Shown here one piece after another: positions 22,119-33,185 of a stretch of DNA of 64,000 nt. How positions within the stretch are numbered: the first letter of the stretch is position 1; each line of letters starts with the position of its first letter. Below the pieces are notes generated by a model that saw only the letters and a program-made list of their open reading frames with translations, did not search any database and had not been told where the DNA came from. The position numbers and the translations under genes are program-made. Origin of the DNA: Mycoplasma marinum (lineage in GTDB: Bacteria; Bacillota_I; Bacilli_A; Mycoplasmatales; Metamycoplasmataceae); contig NZ_PSZO01000003.1 in NCBI RefSeq assembly GCF_004335975.1, positions 34,044 through 98,043 of the forward strand, written 5' to 3'.

Positions 22119-23114
22119 CTATTTCTTAAATTGACTATATACTTTAAATAAAAGCCCATTTTTACTTTCTGTAATTTTTGTTGCAGCCTCACTGCTTAAC
22201 TTCCCATTTTCAGTAATTAATGGTTTTGAACCTAATGTTAATCCATCAACTTTATTTTTTGAACTATCTGTAAAATATAGTGTATATTCACCTGGTTTTG
22301 CAATAGCATCTGAATAAGAACCTGAAGAAAAGAAATTTGAAGTTCATGAAGTATAACCCTCATCAGCCAACGTTTTAATTTTTGCATTTGCTTGATTTGT
22401 ATAATAATGAAGATTATCTTGATTTGTATTTATTTGAATATATTCAACTTTGCCAGTTGTTCTATTTTTCATAGCTAAATACTTAATTTTTTTAGATAAA
22501 GATGTTGGTACATAACCATAAGCATAAATTGCATCACGCGATTGTGATCTTCAAATACCTGTAATTGTTCTATCACCAATACCTCTAGATTTTAATAAAT
22601 AATATCAATAAGCATCTGCAATCCCTGTTGGTTTTTTACCATTTAAATCAGTCATATCACCAACATATGGTTCTTGAGAACCGTCATCTTTGTAAATACT
22701 TCATTTCATTGATTTACGTATAAATCTATCTTTAAAGTATCCATTTGCCATAGATAAATTTTGTCCAATATATGTATGACTTGATTTTTCAAATTCAGAA
22801 AAAGGTGTTAGATAGTGTGTATCTGTATATTTGGGAGTTGTAATTGAAAATGACATATTTTTTAATGATTCTTTAGTTTTTGAATCTATTTCATTACCCG
22901 CTAACAATTTATTAACCGCATATTTACCTTTAAATTGCTCTCAGAACCTAGATGAATGTTCATCCTCACCAAATTCTCTAATAGCATCCCCATAAAATAA
23001 TTTTCTATATCTAACTCATTTCGAATTAAATTCTTTTGGAATATAGTATTCAAACCCAGTATTGGATTCAGAAATATTTTCCTCAGAATTTTTATGTTTT
23101 GTAAATCCTGGCAT
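22119..23114 (-). CDS. PDxFFG protein, C-terminal part (frame-shifted)
   Basis: The downstream half of a gene split by one frameshift. This frame is open from about 23190 down to the TAG at 22119-22121, and the first ATG in it (MPGFTKHKN) is at 23112-23114. The peptide is rich in Tyr, Ser and Asn (FSITTPKYTDTHYLTPF; TDLNGKKPTGIADAYWYYLL; SRGIGDRTITGIWRS) and has no membrane helix, so it should lie outside the cell as the tail of the N-terminal part. The stop is followed after 9 bases by oppA, whose ribosome site GGAGG overlaps the stop. Whether this half is ever made alone is doubtful: there is no ribosome site at 23114. Confidence 0.6.
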
Positions 23115-25168
23115 TAATGGTTCTTTACTTGGTAAATATGTAACGGAAAAGTCATTGTGTAATCTGTAAAAATACTTTTAATATCATCAGAAGTAAATTT
23201 ACCTCTTCCTTGTTTTGCAATAGCGGAGTCAATGGTTTTTTTACCATCAAGATTTATATAATTATATCCACTTAAATTATAGTCTAAGGGCATATCATTT
23301 CATATTTTCAGCTCTTCTTTATTTCAATTAGGATTTATTGGAAGGTCATTAGCTTTTATATAATGTCCATTTGATAATACTTCCGCTGGAGCATCAATAT
23401 CTTCTGATAATGTTCCTGAGTTATTATCAAAAGCATTTAATAAGTATCCTTTGTATGGTTGTCCATTATATATTTTACCTAAAACTTTTTTTGTAACTAG
23501 TGCTCTCGTGTCTATATTTTTTTTACTTGGCGTCTTAGGAGGAAGTGTAATGTTATTTAATATAATTGGCATATTTGAAGAATTAGAAATTAAATCTAAT
23601 AAACTTGGATATTTGTCTCAATCAGAGGGTTTTGTTGGATGAAATACTCTTCAACTAGGTTGCAATTGTTTAGCAAATGGAGGGTAATTTTGTGCAAATT
23701 CCAATACTTTTGCATATTTTTTAAATAATCACTCTTTGTCTTCACCACCTTCTTTGTTAATTTCAATTCAATCTTCTTTTTCAGTACCAAAAATTTGTTT
23801 ATTAGTTTCAAAACTTTTGCCATTATCTGTACTAAATTTAGCGTATATCCCTTCTTTATAGTTTTTTATATCTCTTTTAGATTTTTCAGCTTCAGAAGCA
23901 GCAACTCTTCTAACTTGTAGCCCATTTGCTCTTGCTTTTAAATATAAATTTACATTTTTAATATTATATGCAGAGCCGTCAAATGAAGGGCTATTTATTT
24001 TTTGTCAAGCACCCAATAATACATTTTTACCAGATTGATCATTAGCAGCATCTAATGTTTGATGGTGACCATATTCATGCGTCGCAACATAATGCAATCA
24101 AGAAGAACCGATCCCTTTAAATTTAGGATTTAAAGAAAGTATCTCTGGCATTGGTATCCTTTCAGAAATTGGCATATATTTATGTTTTTTTGTAACAATT
24201 TTATATTCACCTTTTGAATTACGTTCAATAACAGGACCAGTAGTTTCTTTTAAATGATATGGATATTTTTTCGCAATAGCACTATACAATTCTGGATTAA
24301 TATGTGTGTAAGTTTGGTATTTTTCAACATGTTTTCCATTAACAAGGAATTTGCCAATAGGATATAAATGTTTTTCAAATTTATAATTAGCGTTTTTAAC
24401 GTCTTCTTTATTAACAGTAATATCACCAAATTTTTTACCGATATTATCCTGTACATTTTTTTTCATAGCTTTATCAAAAAGAGGTGCGATATTCTTAACA
24501 ACCCTATTAATATCTTCAAGTGTACTAGCATTACCAAATTTTGCTAACATAGAATCAGGTTTTGAACCTGGACCTGTTATTGTTGTATACATTGGAAGCG
24601 AACCAAAAAAAGCATCTGGATAAAATTTAATATTCGTAGTTTCGTGTCTCTTTGAAGTGTGACCACCTAATGTAACTGTATTACCATTGATTTCAACACC
24701 TCTAATAATAGAAAAACTAGTTAGAGTTGAAATTTCAGGACCTCATGAAACATTTTTGAAAAATCACTTAATAAAATCAATAAATTCAGATGGTTTAATT
24801 GCGGTTGTATATTGATTATCAAAAGTCATAGATCCTACATGAATGACAAAATCAGGAGAATTACCTTTATGTTTACTTGCGTATTCTGTAAAATAATCAT
24901 CAATATTTTTTCCTTCAACTTGTTTTTTAACTAAATCAATTTCAGCTATTTTGTCGTCGAAAAAATCACCACCGTGTTTTACAACTCTTGCTTTTAATCC
25001 AGTTACATTTGATTTATCTATATTTGTATATTTTGAAAATCTTGATTTATATTGATATCCTTGCTCACTTGGATCTATTTTAACAAATGCATATGAAGCA
25101 CCTATTGCTGCACCTGTTGTACCTCCAATTACACCCATTGCTAATAATGATTTCATTCATAATTTCAT
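23114..25168 (-). CDS. PDxFFG protein with HExxH motif, N-terminal part (frame-shifted)
   Basis: A 684 aa reading frame that begins with a membrane anchor (LLAMGVIGGTTGAAIGASYAF; no lipobox) and runs into the cell exterior. FYPDAFFGSLP near residue 183 is the motif for which I recall mycoplasma 'PDxFFG proteins' being named. HEYGHH at residues 364-369 is a zinc-protease-type HExxH, so this may be a surface metallopeptidase; that is inference. It ends early at TAA 23114-23116 because of a one-base loss, best placed in the T5 tract at 23168-23172. Adding one T joins it to the next frame for a full 1016 aa protein. It heads the opp operon; the start follows AAAGGAAGAG. Confidence 0.72.
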
Positions 25169-25210
25169 ATTCTCTTCCTTTCGTAATCATTGCAAAATTA
25201 AACAAAAAAT

Positions 25211-25230
25211 AAGGAGTGATTATACTCCTT
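25211..25230 (-). promoter_or_regulatory. Perfect hairpin in the opp/PDxFFG leader
   Basis: AAGGAGT and ACTCCTT enclose a six-base loop; on the minus strand TATAAT lies inside and ATTTTTT follows. It could be an operator around the -10 box or an attenuator 43 bases before the start codon. Confidence 0.5.
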
Positions 25231-25540
25231 GATCGATATACCTTAGATATATGATCAGGAACAAATAAACATAAGAAGTGATTTTCACTAGGTACTGAAA
25301 ATATTTCTCGATGTTTTCCATCTTTATAATTAATTTTACAATTTATTTATAATTTAATAGGTTCACTTTGGCAAACTCTATCTATGGTTATTATAACTAT
25401 AATTCTCATAAATAAATGTTTGTTTTTTCTATCATTCAATAGTAAAAAGTGGCTTTTTGTATTTTGTATTGTTTTTAACAAATCTTTTTTTTGAGCAATT
25501 AGTCAATTAAAAAAAGATAAGCATGAAAAATACAAAAATA
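25231..25540. other. Intergenic region upstream of the opp operon
   Basis: No gene seen. It holds a few small inverted repeats (for example GATC-...-GATC at about 25230-25256 and AGTGA-TTTT-CACT near 25277-25289) but no recognisable RNA. Confidence 0.4.
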
Positions 25541-25566
25541 AAAAAATAATGCAAAATTGCATTATT
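25541..25566 (-). terminator. Terminator of leuS
   Basis: AATAATGCAA and TTGCATTATT arms, then T7 on the minus strand; the stem begins inside the leuS stop codon. Confidence 0.8.
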
Positions 25567-27424
25567 TAACCACAAAATTAATTAATTTATTGGGTATATA
25601 AATTATTTTTAAAATTTCACCAGTCAAAAACTTCTTAACATTTTCGTGTTTTTTGGCCATTTCAATAATTTCTTCTTTAGAAGGCACAACATCAAATTCA
25701 AAAGCTGCTCTTAACTTACCAAGAACTTGAATAACAATTGTAGTTTTTCCTGATTTAATTAATTTTTCATCGAATGTTGGCCATTCATGTTTGTGAATTG
25801 GTTCATATCCTTCATTTTCCATTAATTCTTCCGCAAGGTGTGGTGCAAATATTGATAGCATTATTGCAAAACCTTTTAATTCTTCGATATTTGTTTCTTT
25901 TACTTTATAAACTGAATTAACATAAACCATTAGTTTTGATATCGCTGTATTAAATTTTAATTCTTCAATATCCTTTGTTAGTTCTTTTACAAGTTTATTA
26001 TATTCTCCTGAAGTTTTATTTGAATTAGTTCTATTTAGAGAATACATTCTTTCAACTCTTTCAAGCCATTTTCTAATCCCTTTGATAGATTCAGTAGATC
26101 AAGCTTTAGTATCTATAAGAGGACCCATAAACATTTCATAGACTCTTAATGTATCAGCACCTAACTCTTCCACGATGTCATCAGGATTAATTACATTCCC
26201 TTTTGATTTAGACATTTTTAAACCATCAGTACCCAAAATCATCCCTTGATTAACAACTTTATGGAAAGGTTCAGATGTTGGTACAACACCAATTTTGTGC
26301 AATACTTTATGTCAAAATCTCGCATAAAGAAGGTGTAATACAGCATGTTCTTGACCCCCAACATATAAATCAACAGGAAGTCATTTTTTCATCCTTCTTT
26401 TTGCTTCCGGTGAATTTAAATCCTCATAAGAACCATCGCTATTTTTTAATATATAAGCAATGTAATATCATGAAGAACCCGCTCATTGAGGCATAGTGTT
26501 GGTATCTCTTCTATATTTTTTTCCATCAATTTCAAAATATAATCAATCAATATTATTAGCTAATGGTGATTCCCCATTACCTGATGGTTTAATTTCATCC
26601 ATTTCAGGTAATTCAACCAAATCTTCAATTAGTAAAACATTATTTTCCTCATCAAAAGCAATTGGAAATGGTTCACCTCAATATCTTTGCCTAGCAAAAA
26701 TCCAATCTCTCAAGTGATAGGAAACTTTACCATTTTTAACCTCTTTACCAATTCAATTTCTTTGTAGCGACTTTAATGAATTGGGTCAATCCACTTCTTC
26801 AAGACCCTCAAGTAATTCATCTGCAAATTCTGTTATTTTAAGAACTCATTGTTTCATGGGTTTTTTAATAACTGGAAACTCACCACGTTCTGAAACTTTC
26901 CTACCATCCTCCGTAGTTAAAACTTCTTCATTGGCTAAAACAGTCCCAAGTTCTTGACACCAATTAACTTCTATATCCTTAATCTCTGCCAATCCATTTT
27001 TATACATTTGTGAAAAAATTCATTGTGTTTGCTTGTAATATTTTGGATCAGTTGTATCAATTTCTTTATTGTAATCATATGAAAATCCTAATGATTTTAT
27101 TTGTCTCCTAAAATTATTGATATTATGTTGAGTAAATTCTTTTGGGTGGTTACCTGTCTTTATAGCATATTGTTCAGCAGGAAGACCAAATGCATCTCAT
27201 CCAATGGGATGAAGAACATCAAACCCCTTTAACCTTTTATATCTTGCAACAATATCGGTAGCAGTGTAACCTTCTGGATGCCCAACATGTAATCCAGCAC
27301 CTGATGGATAAGGGAACATATCTAATACATAAAACTTTTTATTAGACTTTTCCGTTGTTTTAAAAATATTATTTTCTTCTCAATAATTTTGTCATTTTTT
27401 TTCTATTTTTTTGTGTTCGTACAT
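25562..27424 (-). CDS. leuS: Leucyl-tRNA synthetase lacking the CP1 editing domain
   Basis: Charges tRNA-Leu; 620 aa against 800-860 normally. The HIGH motif is HVGH at residues 46-49 and KMSKS is LKMSKSKGN near 403. The sequence passes straight from [15 protein letters not shown] through EVKNGK to [19 protein letters not shown] near residue 225. The whole hydrolytic CP1 domain, which normally sits here, is therefore missing, while the catalytic site and the anticodon-binding and C-terminal parts remain. TGA encodes Trp in many places. The ATG at 27422-27424 lies 9 bases after TATAAT, with almost no leader. Such an editing-free LeuRS is known to me from Mycoplasma mobile; it should mischarge near-cognate amino acids more readily. 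Confidence 0.96.
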
Positions 27425-27442
27425 AATATAAATATTATACAT

Positions 27443-27475
27443 TAAAAAAAGGAAACTACTCTTTTGCAGTTCCTT
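27443..27475 (-). terminator. Terminator of the MATE gene
   Basis: AAGGAACT and AGTTTCCTT (one bulge) pair across the MATE stop codon, followed by T7. Confidence 0.65.
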
Positions 27476-29009
27476 CTGTTTGAACATCATCCAATGCTGC
27501 TAATTGCCTTGAAAATGCTTTTTCATAAGTAATGTTTCTTGCTCAATTTGACTTATAATAAATCACCATAAACGCAATACCCCTTGGTATGTCTGAAAGG
27601 AAAAATATAAAATAAGCTCAAGCGAAATTAATATTAGTTGCTGGAACTATCGCATACATAACAATAGCCAATCAACCTAATTGCATAGGTCCTGAAGTTA
27701 TTAAATCAACTGTTGAAACTAAGTTAACCCTTCCTCCAGAAACAGAAGAAGATTTTGATGTAACAAACCAAATTCACCACGGAAAAAATATTGATAAGGG
27801 TCACAATGAATATTTAGTTCATTTTAAGACTAACTGATCATGTTTTAATGCTTCTATATATTGTGGTGTTCCCACAGTTTCGTCTGCAGCCGTATTTTGC
27901 AAGAATTTCATTTTTACAATAGTAAATGAAAATATTATTAACATTAAAGTAGCACAAACGGCTATAGTTGTATTAAAACCATGCAATCTCTTTGAATTTT
28001 CTTTCGCTAATTCTATATTGTCCTTACCTAGTTCACCACCAACAAATTTTGAAACGATAACATTTATAGAGTTAAAAACAACTGAGAATACACCGAATAA
28101 TGAACCTACAAGACCCAAAAATGCCGCCGAACCTATAATACCCTCAATTGATTTATCGGGATAACCATCAGTATAAAACCTATTTCTAATTGTAATAAAA
28201 ATCATTGTTAAAGAAGTGAATAAGAATATTGATATCCTTGTCCAAAATTGTCTATGGATAACTTTCGATATTGCAAATATAGTTCACAACCTAAATACGA
28301 CAGGTAACTTTTTAATGTTCGCATATGTTAATAAAATAGTAAGAACACAAGTTCTTGCTGCAATTGATGCAAATGCTGCACCAGAAGAATCTAATTTATG
28401 ACCGAATGCGCTAGTGTGCATTGTTAAAAAATTCAATAATATATTAGCAGTTAAACCAAAGAATCCAGCACAGAAAGGGATTTTACCCCATCCAATTTCC
28501 CTGTACATATTACCCAAGTTAAATGTAAGAGCAATCAATAATCACATAATTGTAATTCATTTCATATAATGTATCCCTTGTGTTAGAGAGTCATTATATT
28601 GAGACATATCTGATGTATCTTTAGGAGGAGCCAAGAAAACTGAAATCATTTTTTCTGGAATTATCCATGCAACAATAGCAAATCCAAAAGCAACAGTTAT
28701 TGTTATCATCCACCTTATTTTAGCTATTTCCTTAACTTTATCATGATTTCCTGAATAATAATATTGAGCAACTAATATCGATCCAGTTGCTGCAGAACCT
28801 GCAAATATACCCATTATAATACTTGTTCATGAGTTAGCAGCAAATAATCCAGCTGTTGCGCCTTTTATATGTCCAACCATAAAATTATCAACAAAAGCAT
28901 TCAAAGCAAATAACAAAGAACCACCTATTACAGGAAGTGATAATCTTAAAAACATTTTTCATTGTGTTTTATCTTTTGGGAAATATTCTTTTACTTTTTT
29001 TATAAACAT
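27456..29009 (-). CDS. MATE-family efflux transporter
   Basis: A 517 aa membrane protein with about twelve helices. The N terminus WKMFLRLSLPVIGGSLLFAL and the following VDNFMVGH are the hallmark of MATE exporters (sodium- or proton-driven export of cationic compounds). The middle repeats the pattern in the second half (FGVFSVVFNSINVIVSKFVG, GELGKDNIELAKE). Substrate unknown. TGA encodes Trp throughout. -10 TATAAT lies ten bases before the ATG, leaving at most a three-base leader. It sits between leuS and an ECF S component but has its own promoter and terminator. Confidence 0.88.
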
Positions 29010-29071
29010 AATTATTTAAATTATACACACTTATTTTTTAAAAATACAATGTGAAAATAACCTAATATTTG

Positions 29072-29593
29072 CTAAATAACAAATTTCACACTTTTTTTAA
29101 TAGGTATATAAAATATATAAACAATTGGTAATACAATAGACATTTGAATTGTTGTTGCTATCGCATCCTTTAAGGCGTATGATTTACCAAATATTATCCA
29201 TTCTAAAGATAAAAAAATAAATATTAAATAAGCGCTGGCAACTAGTGTTGATAATAAAAAAATAATTTTTATTTTTAGCAATCCCATAGTCCAAATAATC
29301 AATATCGCTCCAACGTAAGCGATAATACTTATTCATGTAAAGGCAATATATCCGGTCAATGAATCAACCATTATAACAGCAGAAATAGTAGAAAGTATAG
29401 CATAAGGTAATTTTAAAACTAAGGGAAATAGAAAAATTACTGCAGCTAATAAATATACATTACCACCAGCCAACGGAAAATAACCGAAGAATCCAACTAT
29501 AACAGCAACACCAACCATCAATCCAGATATAGCTATTTGCTTTATATGGTTGTATTGGTATCAATTATTTTTTTTGCTTTTTATTTTATTCAT
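29072..29593 (-). CDS. ECF transporter S component, substrate unknown
   Basis: A 173 aa membrane protein of about six helices (ISGLMVGVAVIVGFFGYFPL, NVYLLAAVIFLFPLVLKL, and so on). The short loop PLAGGNVY and the helix pattern resemble vitamin-binding S components of energy-coupling factor importers. The specific vitamin cannot be told. The shared EcfA/EcfT subunits are not in the window. TATAAT lies eight bases before the ATG (29591-29593), so it is probably leaderless. Trp at NNWYQY and elsewhere comes from TGA. Confidence 0.7.
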
Positions 29594-29663
29594 ATAAAAA
29601 TATTATAAATAAAAACAAACATCATTAAACTATGCATTTTTGCTTTATATTATTAAAAAAAAT

Positions 29664-29706
29664 AAAAAAAACTACGCCACATCAAATGATGGAAGTGTAG
29701 TGTTTT
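29664..29706 (-). terminator. Terminator of hisS-aspS
   Basis: ACTAC and GTAGT with further CCA/TGG pairing around a short loop, then T8 on the minus strand, directly after the aspS stop. Confidence 0.7.
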
Positions 29707-29715
29707 ATTTATTCA

Positions 29716-31422
29716 TTATTTATTTTCTTGCATTTTTAAGAAATACTCTTCTAATTGTTCTTTAGTTACATTTGAAGGCGATTGAGATAATGGGTCAATA
29801 CCTTTTGCATTTTTAGGGAATGCAATAACTTCCCTGATTGATTCTTCACCAACTAAAATAGTTGCAATTCTATCAATACCAAATGCTATACCGCCATGTG
29901 GTGGTAATCCATATTTAAATGATTCAAGAAAGAAACCAAATTGAGATTCAGCTGTTTCCTTTGTCATCCCTATTGCACCAAACATTCTTCTTTGAATATC
30001 AGGGTTATTAATTCTTATTGAACCTCCCCCAATTTCAAATCCATTTAAAACAAGATCATAAGCTTTTGCTCTTGCTTCAAGAGGCTTAGTGTCAAATGTA
30101 TCTAAACTTTCTTTTGTTGGGCTTGTAAATGGATGATGAGCAGCAATGTATCTTTTACTTTCTTCATTGTACTCGAACATAGGCCAATTAACAACTCATG
30201 TAAATTTAAACTCATCACTTGCTAATTTAAACATTCTATTTAGTTCAACACGAACAGCACCTAATGCTTGAACAGCATTTAAATATTCATCAGCAACAAA
30301 CAACATTGTTCCTGTTTGAATATCATATTCTTTAGAAAGCAAATGAAGTTCTTTTTCAATAAATTTAAACCCTGGACCAGTTTTTTCTCCTGTTTCGGAA
30401 TTAAATGCAGCCCAAAAAAGACCTTTAGCTTTATTTTTCTTTGCAACTTCTTCTAATTTTTTGATTTGTTTTTTAGATATAACTCTATCAAAAGCAATCA
30501 TCTTAATAGTAGAAGCATTTTTAAATACGTTAAATTCTGTTTCACTAAACTTATCAGTAACATCTTTTAAAGTGTAGTCGTATCTAAGATCAGGTTTATC
30601 ACAACCATATAGATTCATAGCAGTGTCGTATTCCATAATTGGGAAAGATAATTTATCATTGAAACCTAATTTAGGAAATATTTCAATAAACAAATCTTCT
30701 ATAAGCTTCATAATTTGTTCTTGACTAACGAAGGATACTTCAACATCCAGTTGTGTAAACTCTGGTTGTCTATCGGCTCTTAAATCTTCATCTCTAAAAC
30801 ATCTTGCAATTTGAAAATATCTTTCTATACCAGATGCCATTAATAATTGCTTGTACAATTGAGGAGATTGTGGCAAGGCGAAAAATTTCCCTTTTGTTCT
30901 TGTTGGAACCAAGTAATCACGTGCTCCTTCAGGAGTTGATTTCGATAAATAAGGAGTTTCAATTTCAAGAAATTCATTTCTATCAAAATAATCACGTATT
31001 GATTTAACAAGTTTATGTCTAAGAATTAGATTATTAGTAATTTTTGTTCTTCTTATATCTAAAAACCTATGTTTAAGTCTATTTTCTTCCTTTATTTCAA
31101 TATCATCTCTAATTACAAAAGGTGGTACTTCAGAAGTGGCCAAAACTATTACTTCATTAGCCATTATCTCTATTTCTCCAGTTGGCAAGTTTGAGTTTAT
31201 ATCTTTTCTGAGTATAACTTCACCATGAATTTCAATCACAGATTCTTTAGTAGCACCTATTGGTGTAGGACCTTCAATTACAATCTGAGTAATTCCTCAT
31301 CTATCTCTTAAATCCAAAAAAGTAAGCGAACCTAATTTACGTCTATTAGCAATCCAACCTTTTAAAACTACTTTTTCTCCAATATTATTTCTTCTTAATT
31401 GTCCATTGTTAATTTTTTTCAT
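29716..31422 (-). CDS. aspS: Aspartyl-tRNA synthetase
   Basis: Class II synthetase for tRNA-Asp, 568 aa. The N-terminal OB fold ([21 protein letters not shown]) binds the anticodon. Motif 2 is [20 protein letters not shown], preceded by the aspartate-site 'ARDYLVP...[16 protein letters not shown]'. The GAD insertion domain is present and motif 3 is [15 protein letters not shown]. No GatCAB genes are in the window, so its specificity for tRNA-Asn cannot be judged. The ATG overlaps the hisS stop (TAATG). Trp from TGA, e.g. KGWIAN and RWGITQ. Confidence 0.97.
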
Positions 31423-32684
31423 TATTCTTCAATCCTTTCATCTAAGTATTCAACTATTTTCATTATGTCAACACTTTCTTGTTCTGATGTTATTTGATTT
31501 TTAACAACTATTTTACCTTCTTGTATTTCTTTTTTACCAAAGATAATTACAAATTTAGCACCTTCTTTACTTGCTTTATCAAAAGCTTTATTTAGTTTCA
31601 TTACTTTAAGATTATGTTCAATTGTAAAACCGGCATTTCTAAGCATGTATGCTAATGAAGTTGTTGCAAGTGTTGTTTCATCATTCATATTTACAATATA
31701 TGCATCAATATAAGGTTTATTTGCTTCCCTTACATTTTCAACTTCATTAACCAATCTTTCAACACCAAGGCCAAATCCAACTCCTGATAATTCAGGTCCA
31801 CCAAACTGCTTAACTAATTTATCATATCTTCCACCACCAATAATAGCTGATTGAGATCCCGTAACTTCTGAATACGAATTAAATTCAAATATTATTTCAG
31901 AATAATAATCTAAACCTCTTACGAGTTTGGGTGAAATTTCATATTCAATATTTGCTGCTTCAAGTAATTTCTTAACTTTTTCAAAATAATCTTTTGTTTC
32001 TTTTGTATAAAATTCTTGAATTTTAGGAGAATTTTTAACAAATTCTTTATTACCATCAATTTTATCATCTAATATTCTCAAAGGATTTATATCCAGGCGT
32101 TTCACTGATTGCTCGGTTAATTGTTCCTTATATTCACTCAAATATTTTTTAAGCGCATTAGAATAATTGTCTCTTGTTTCTTTATCACCTAAAGAATTAA
32201 TGTGTAATTTAAAGTTAGGTACTTCCAAAGAATTAAGTATTTGATAAGCTAACATAATCACTTCAGCATCTGCTGTTGGAGATTTAATTCCAATCAGTTC
32301 AATCCCGAATTGTGTAAATTGTCTTTGTCTACCTTTTTGAGGTCTTTCATATCTAAATGCAGGTGTTAAATAAAATAGTTTAGATGGTTGTGATTCTGCA
32401 AAAATTTTATTTTCAACAAAAGCTCTAATAACTCCAGCTGTTCCTTCTGGTTTTAAAACGAATTCCCTATTTTTCTTATCTTTAAATTCATACATTTCTT
32501 TTGAAACTATATCAGAAGTTTCTCCAACAGATCTTTTGAATAAATCTACCGATTCAAATATAGGTGTATCTATTTTCTTAAAGTTATAAAAAGATGCAAT
32601 TGCCTCAAGAGTTTTAATTACCAGTTCTCTATTTTCTTGTCTTGATCCATATATATCTTTTGTTCCTTTTGGTTTTTTAAACAT
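31422..32684 (-). CDS. hisS: Histidyl-tRNA synthetase
   Basis: Class II synthetase for tRNA-His, 420 aa. Motif 1 area is [18 protein letters not shown], motif 2 [18 protein letters not shown] with the preceding [11 protein letters not shown], the HisA motif [15 protein letters not shown], and motif 3 [12 protein letters not shown]. An upstream in-frame ATG at 32747 would add 21 residues but lies inside the T-box; the start at 32682-32684 has AAAGGAGAAAAA in front and fits the family N terminus. Expression is controlled by the T-box ahead, together with aspS. Confidence 0.97.
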   Translation of the reverse strand: MFKKPKGTKDIYGSRQENRELVIKTLEAIASFYNFKKIDTPIFESVDLFKRSVGETSDIVSKEMYEFKDKKNREFVLKPEGTAGVIRAFVENKIFAESQPSKLFYLTPAFRYERPQKGRQRQFTQFGIELIGIKSPTADAEVIMLAYQILNSLEVPNFKLHINSLGDKETRDNYSNALKKYLSEYKEQLTEQSVKRLDINPLRILDDKIDGNKEFVKNSPKIQEFYTKETKDYFEKVKKLLEAANIEYEISPKLVRGLDYYSEIIFEFNSYSEVTGSQSAIIGGGRYDKLVKQFGGPELSGVGFGLGVERLVNEVENVREANKPYIDAYIVNMNDETTLATTSLAYMLRNAGFTIEHNLKVMKLNKAFDKASKEGAKFVIIFGKKEIQEGKIVVKNQITSEQESVDIMKIVEYLDERIEE

Positions 32685-32699
32685 TTTTTCTCCTTTAAA

Positions 32700-32845
32700 T
32701 TCACATAAATAAAATATAAAAGTCCACTTTGAGGGCCAACGTGCCACCCCAAATGGACTCTTAAATCATTAACGCTGATATTGCGGTAGTTATTAGCTAC
32801 ATCTCAAAGGTGCCTAGTCTTATCAAAGAAATATTTTATTTATCA
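32700..32845 (-). promoter_or_regulatory. T-box riboswitch of hisS-aspS (compact form)
   Basis: On the minus strand the core GGGGTGGCACG is followed by a terminator (AGTCC/GGACT with inner TTTGGGG/CCCTCAAA partly paired) and TTTT. Stem I is minimal: TTTC-TTT-GA and GA-GAT flank AAG/CTT, closed by the 9-base loop ACTAGGCAC, which holds a His codon CAC at its end. TGGC would pair with a tRNA whose discriminator is G, as in tRNA-Asp. The -10 box TATAAT is at 32851-32856 on the minus strand. Layout matches the alaS leader closely, including the conserved TTTGATAAG...CTTTGAGA. Confidence 0.8.
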
Positions 32846-32856
32846 TAAAAATTATA

Positions 32857-33069
32857 TAGCATTTTAAAAAAAGGTTTAAAAAAAGCCTAGATAATTAAAA
32901 AAATAAAAAATATAATGTGTATTCCCAATTCTAAATTAACGGAAGGATTTATTTATAGTTAAATATTCATAAGAGACTTTTAACTTTTATATATTAATAT
33001 TACTGCTGTAAAATTAATTTTTAATATAAATATTTAGATACCCACTAATGAAAATGGAAAATAGAAAAT
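32857..33069. other. Intergenic region between secDF and hisS
   Basis: About 200 AT-rich bases without a gene or recognisable RNA. Confidence 0.4.
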
Positions 33070-33105
33070 AAAAAAACTATACTTCTTTAATTTTTGAAAG
33101 TATAG
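33070..33105 (-). terminator. Terminator of secDF
   Basis: CTATACTT and AAGTATAG arms with a 12-13 base loop, followed by T7 on the minus strand, about 80 bases after the stop. Confidence 0.7.
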
Positions 33106-33185
33106 AATTTATTTTTATTATTTACGGAAGTTTACGAATTAAATATTATTATTATTATTAAATCTTCCTAATTATAAAGAGTGTT

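Noticed and set aside
32685..32747. Extended hisS start (21 extra residues)
   Set aside because: It would translate the T-box terminator; the ribosome site and family N terminus support 32684.
33146..33161. Short ATT trinucleotide run after secDF
   Set aside because: Five units in non-coding AT-rich DNA; no sign of a variable repeat controlling a gene.
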